64,000 bases of DNA from Bacillus sp. SORGH_AS_0510 (lineage in GTDB: Bacteria; Bacillota; Bacilli; Bacillales; Cytobacillaceae), in contig NZ_JAUTAU010000001.1 in the NCBI RefSeq assembly GCF_030818775.1, positions 2,422,001 to 2,486,000 of the forward strand. The letters are read 5' to 3'. Below the pieces are notes generated by a model, which saw nothing but the letters and a program-made list of their open reading frames with translations, made no database searches and was not told the DNA's origin. Numbering within the stretch: position 1 is the first letter of the stretch; each line of letters opens with the position of its first letter. A program made the translations under genes and the position numbers. Positions 61,881 through 64,000 of this stretch are shown here, piece after piece.

Positions 61881-62522
61881 TTTTTTAAATACATGGTGTC
61901 CAATCACTAGTGTAGTTGTTCTGGAATCAAGCCAGCGACTGGTAGCTATTGCTGGGTTATAGAAGAATAGTGACCCGGCAGCGACGTTTCGCTTCTCCTT
62001 TAGTGCCTCTTGGACTGCATTGATGGAGTCCTTATCAGCAGGTTTATTAATTTCTCCATTACTGACGGGCTGAAATTGGCCTTTTTGATAAATGACGTCT
62101 TTAATCGTGTTAGGGAATTTGTCGCTCTCTACTCTATTAAGAACCACACAAGCAACAGCCACTTTTCCTTGATAAGGCTCGATTTCTGCTTCTGCTCTTA
62201 CTAATCTTGCTAGTAAATCAATTTCGTGCTTTGAGTAACCTTGTGTTATTTCAGGTTGATCTGAAGGGCTCTCCTTTTCAACTGAAACTATTTCAGGTGA
62301 CTCGGTAATTCCCTCAGATTTACTAGTATGAACAGTTTGTCCAACATATATTAAATCAATATTTTTAATTTGTGGGTTCAGCCGTGAAAGTTCTTGTAAG
62401 CTAAGATGATGTTCCTTGGCTATTTGTGTCATAGTATCTCCGCTTTTAACAGTGTAAGCAAAAGTGGGAGAAGCAAATAAGAGTGAAGCTACTACAGTAA
62501 GTGCTGAGATTATTTTTTTCAT
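61878..62522 (-). CDS. ykvT: LysM-SleB cell wall hydrolase (YkvT type)
   Basis: The 214-aa protein has a signal peptide (to FASPTFA, about residue 22), one LysM domain (about 23-66; YTVKSGDTMTQIAKEHH) and a SleB/CwlJ hydrolase_2 domain (about 95-214; LLARLVRAEAEIEPYQGKVA, VVLNRVESDKFPNTIKDVIY, SLFFYNPAIATSRW). SleB/CwlJ proteins degrade muramic-lactam cortex; YkvT is a shorter relative with uncertain role. The C-terminus HHVFKK ends at a TAG belonging to the adjacent repeat. Confidence 0.88.
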   Translation of the reverse strand: MKKIISALTVVASLLFASPTFAYTVKSGDTMTQIAKEHHLSLQELSRLNPQIKNIDLIYVGQTVHTSKSEGITESPEIVSVEKESPSDQPEITQGYSKHEIDLLARLVRAEAEIEPYQGKVAVACVVLNRVESDKFPNTIKDVIYQKGQFQPVSNGEINKPADKDSINAVQEALKEKRNVAAGSLFFYNPAIATSRWLDSRTTTLVIGHHVFKK

Positions 62523-62668
62523 CGTTCATTTCCCTCCTAGTTGATTTCACATGATTCTCTTATTAGTTTCTATTTCTATGAAAAAGAACAATAGATTAGT
62601 ATTACAGTTTCGTAACAAGAGAAAAAAATAGGGAAATAGAATAAGGAGAAATAGATTTCAATTGAAGC

Positions 62669-62703
62669 AAAAAAATAACCCTCTCTAATAGTGAGAGGGT
62701 TAT
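62669..62703 (-). terminator. Terminator after serC
   Basis: AACCCTCTC and GAGAGGGTT form the stem; on the minus strand TATTTTTTT follows. Confidence 0.85.
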
Positions 62704-62708
62704 ATTTA

Positions 62709-63806
62709 CTAGGAATTTTTTGTTTGGAAATCAATCATAAACTCACTGAATGCCTTGCATGCCTCAATTGGTACAGCATTGTATGCAGAGACACGGCATC
62801 CACCGATTGATCGGTGACCACTTATTCCAACAAATCCTTCTGATTTAGCACGTTCTAAAAATTTCATTTCTAGTTCTTCTGATTCTAAGTTAAAGGTTAT
62901 ATTCATTAGTGATCGACTTTCTGGAACTGCATGACCAGCATAAAAACCATTACTTGTGTCAATTACATCATAAATAAATTTTGCTTTTTGTTCATTCTGA
63001 TTTGATATGGCAGTTAATCCACCTAATTGACGAACCCAGTTAAGCACCTCTCCTAACATGTAAATCCCAAAAGTTGGAGGTGTGTTATATAGTGAATTAT
63101 TTTTAGCGTGTGTACTATATTTTAACATCGTTGGAATAGAAGTATTGGCTTGCTCTAATAGGTCTTTTCGAATGATAACCACTGTTACGCCTGAAGGACC
63201 CAAATTCTTCTGTGCGCCAGCGTAGATAAGAGCAAACTTATTTACATCAATCGGCTTTGAAAGAATATCACTCGACATGTCTGCAATTAGTGGAACATTT
63301 CCACTATCAGGGAAGTTTTTCCATTGTGTACCGTAAATAGTATTGTTGGATGTAAGGTGTAAATAGGAATCCTCAGCATGGTATTTTATATGTTCAACGT
63401 TAGGAATACTTCGGTAATTTCCTTCCTTAGTGGAAGCTGCATGATAGACATCCCCAAATAACTTAGCCTCTGAGAAGGCCTTTTCAGACCAAGATCCTGT
63501 CATAATGTAACTTGCTTTATACCCAGGCTTTAAAAAGTTCATAGGAATCATTGAAAATTGAAGACTTGCTCCTCCTTGGAGGAAGAGAACTTCATAGGAA
63601 TCAGGGATTAATAACAATTCTTTTAAACTGTTGATTGCTTGATTATGTACTTCTTCATAGGTGTGGCTTCGATGGCTTAACTCCATGACAGACATCCCTG
63701 TACCACGAAAATCAATCAGTTCTGCTTGAGCTTTTTCTAAAACAGAAAACGGTAAAGCGGACGGACCTGCATTAAAATTATAGGTACGGTGTACTTGCAA
63801 TTTCAT
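62709..63806 (-). CDS. serC: Phosphoserine aminotransferase
   Basis: A 365-aa class V aminotransferase that makes 3-phosphoserine from 3-phosphohydroxypyruvate (and acts in pyridoxal phosphate synthesis in some bacteria). Diagnostic are YNFNAGPSALPFSVLEKAQ, FLQGGASLQFSMIPMNF, the PLP lysine in IYAGAQKNLGPSGVTVV and VGISGHRSIGGCRVSAYNA. Typical length is about 360 aa. GGAGTGAGG precedes the ATG. It is monocistronic as far as the window shows. Confidence 0.95.
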   Translation of the reverse strand: MKLQVHRTYNFNAGPSALPFSVLEKAQAELIDFRGTGMSVMELSHRSHTYEEVHNQAINSLKELLLIPDSYEVLFLQGGASLQFSMIPMNFLKPGYKASYIMTGSWSEKAFSEAKLFGDVYHAASTKEGNYRSIPNVEHIKYHAEDSYLHLTSNNTIYGTQWKNFPDSGNVPLIADMSSDILSKPIDVNKFALIYAGAQKNLGPSGVTVVIIRKDLLEQANTSIPTMLKYSTHAKNNSLYNTPPTFGIYMLGEVLNWVRQLGGLTAISNQNEQKAKFIYDVIDTSNGFYAGHAVPESRSLMNITFNLESEELEMKFLERAKSEGFVGISGHRSIGGCRVSAYNAVPIEACKAFSEFMIDFQTKNS

Positions 63807-63986
63807 TTACCTCACTCCATTTTTCGTTTATTTGACTATAACATATTTTTGGAAAATTTAAATAATAAAAATTTTAACGCTTTAAAGAAAATATGTAAAT
63901 AAATATTATAAATGCGCATTAATTCATAATGAAATTCCCAAAAAGGTAAATATTAATACTTGAATACAATGAGGAGGAACTGAAAC

Positions 63987-64000
63987 ATGGATATTTTTTA
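63987..64000 (+). CDS. Start of a gene cut by the window edge
   Basis: GAGGAGG lies 9 bases before ATG at 63987, and four codons (MDIF) are visible before the sequence ends. The 180-base gap between this start and serC is AT-rich and could hold divergent promoters. The product cannot be told. Confidence 0.5.

Noticed and set aside
1..64000. CRISPR arrays, tRNA/rRNA genes, prophage or intact transposase genes
   Set aside because: None was found on reading both strands; the only repeats are the two palindromic families listed.

Overview
The window looks like chromosome from a low-GC, endospore-forming Bacillaceae (Bacillus/Neobacillus-like). Support comes from AT-rich codon use with TTG/GTG starts behind strong Shine-Dalgarno sites, spore and cell-wall genes (SleL/YaaH-type GH18, CotH, a CotG-like protein, a YkvT-type SleB hydrolase), a lysine riboswitch on dapA, CcpA-type cre sites, a GntR operator and an MhqR operator. 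No rRNA, tRNA, CRISPR array, prophage or intact insertion sequence was seen.

Layout. 0.1-4.6 kb: LysM-GH18 hydrolase, PBP4-type carboxypeptidase, CBS-domain protein with a HEPN-like motif, acidic orphan. 4.7-20.2 kb: an ethanolamine-utilisation microcompartment locus, eutW-eutV-eutS-eutP-eutA-eutB-eutC-eutL-eutE-eutM-pduL-eutN-eutM2-mdh-eat, then a 46-aa membrane protein and a second APC permease. EutW/EutV form an ethanolamine-sensing two-component pair whose ANTAR regulator should act on terminator hairpins, which are visible before eutS and before eutA. EutBC would split ethanolamine into acetaldehyde and ammonia, EutE would make acetyl-CoA and the PduL-type enzyme acetyl phosphate. The operon carries a malate dehydrogenase and no alcohol dehydrogenase. 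20.2-24.7 kb: racemase, decayed CPBP-family gene, divergent cotG-like/cotH pair, broken methyltransferase. 24.7-31.9 kb: seven peptide/nickel-type ABC permease genes with no ATPase or binding protein. 32-38 kb: c-di-GMP enzyme, HAD phosphatase, DUF438-hemerythrin protein, BsuPI lipoprotein. 38-42.6 kb: large secreted GH13 amylase/pullulanase behind two sugar-type operators. 42.7-48.3 kb: YetF-like protein, BrnQ, CidR-CidA-CidB, HIBADH-family dehydrogenase. 48.3-55 kb: a long repeat, HAD phosphatase, secreted orphan, duplicated YugI-type S1 proteins flanking a possible glgC relic, dapA with riboswitch, GNAT, frameshifted quinone-type dioxygenase with MhqR box. 55-64 kb: flavin monooxygenase, gntRKP operon, YkvS, coat-like protein, DUF155 protein, second copy of the long repeat, YkvT-like hydrolase, serC, and the first codons of a further gene.

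Gene decay is notable. A CPBP gene, a methyltransferase and the dioxygenase are each interrupted. Two of these breaks are single-base changes at or beside homopolymers, so sequencing error must be excluded. Two palindromic repeat families occur twice each, and both touch the 3' ends of genes. Start codons were chosen by Shine-Dalgarno spacing and often differ from the longest reading frame.
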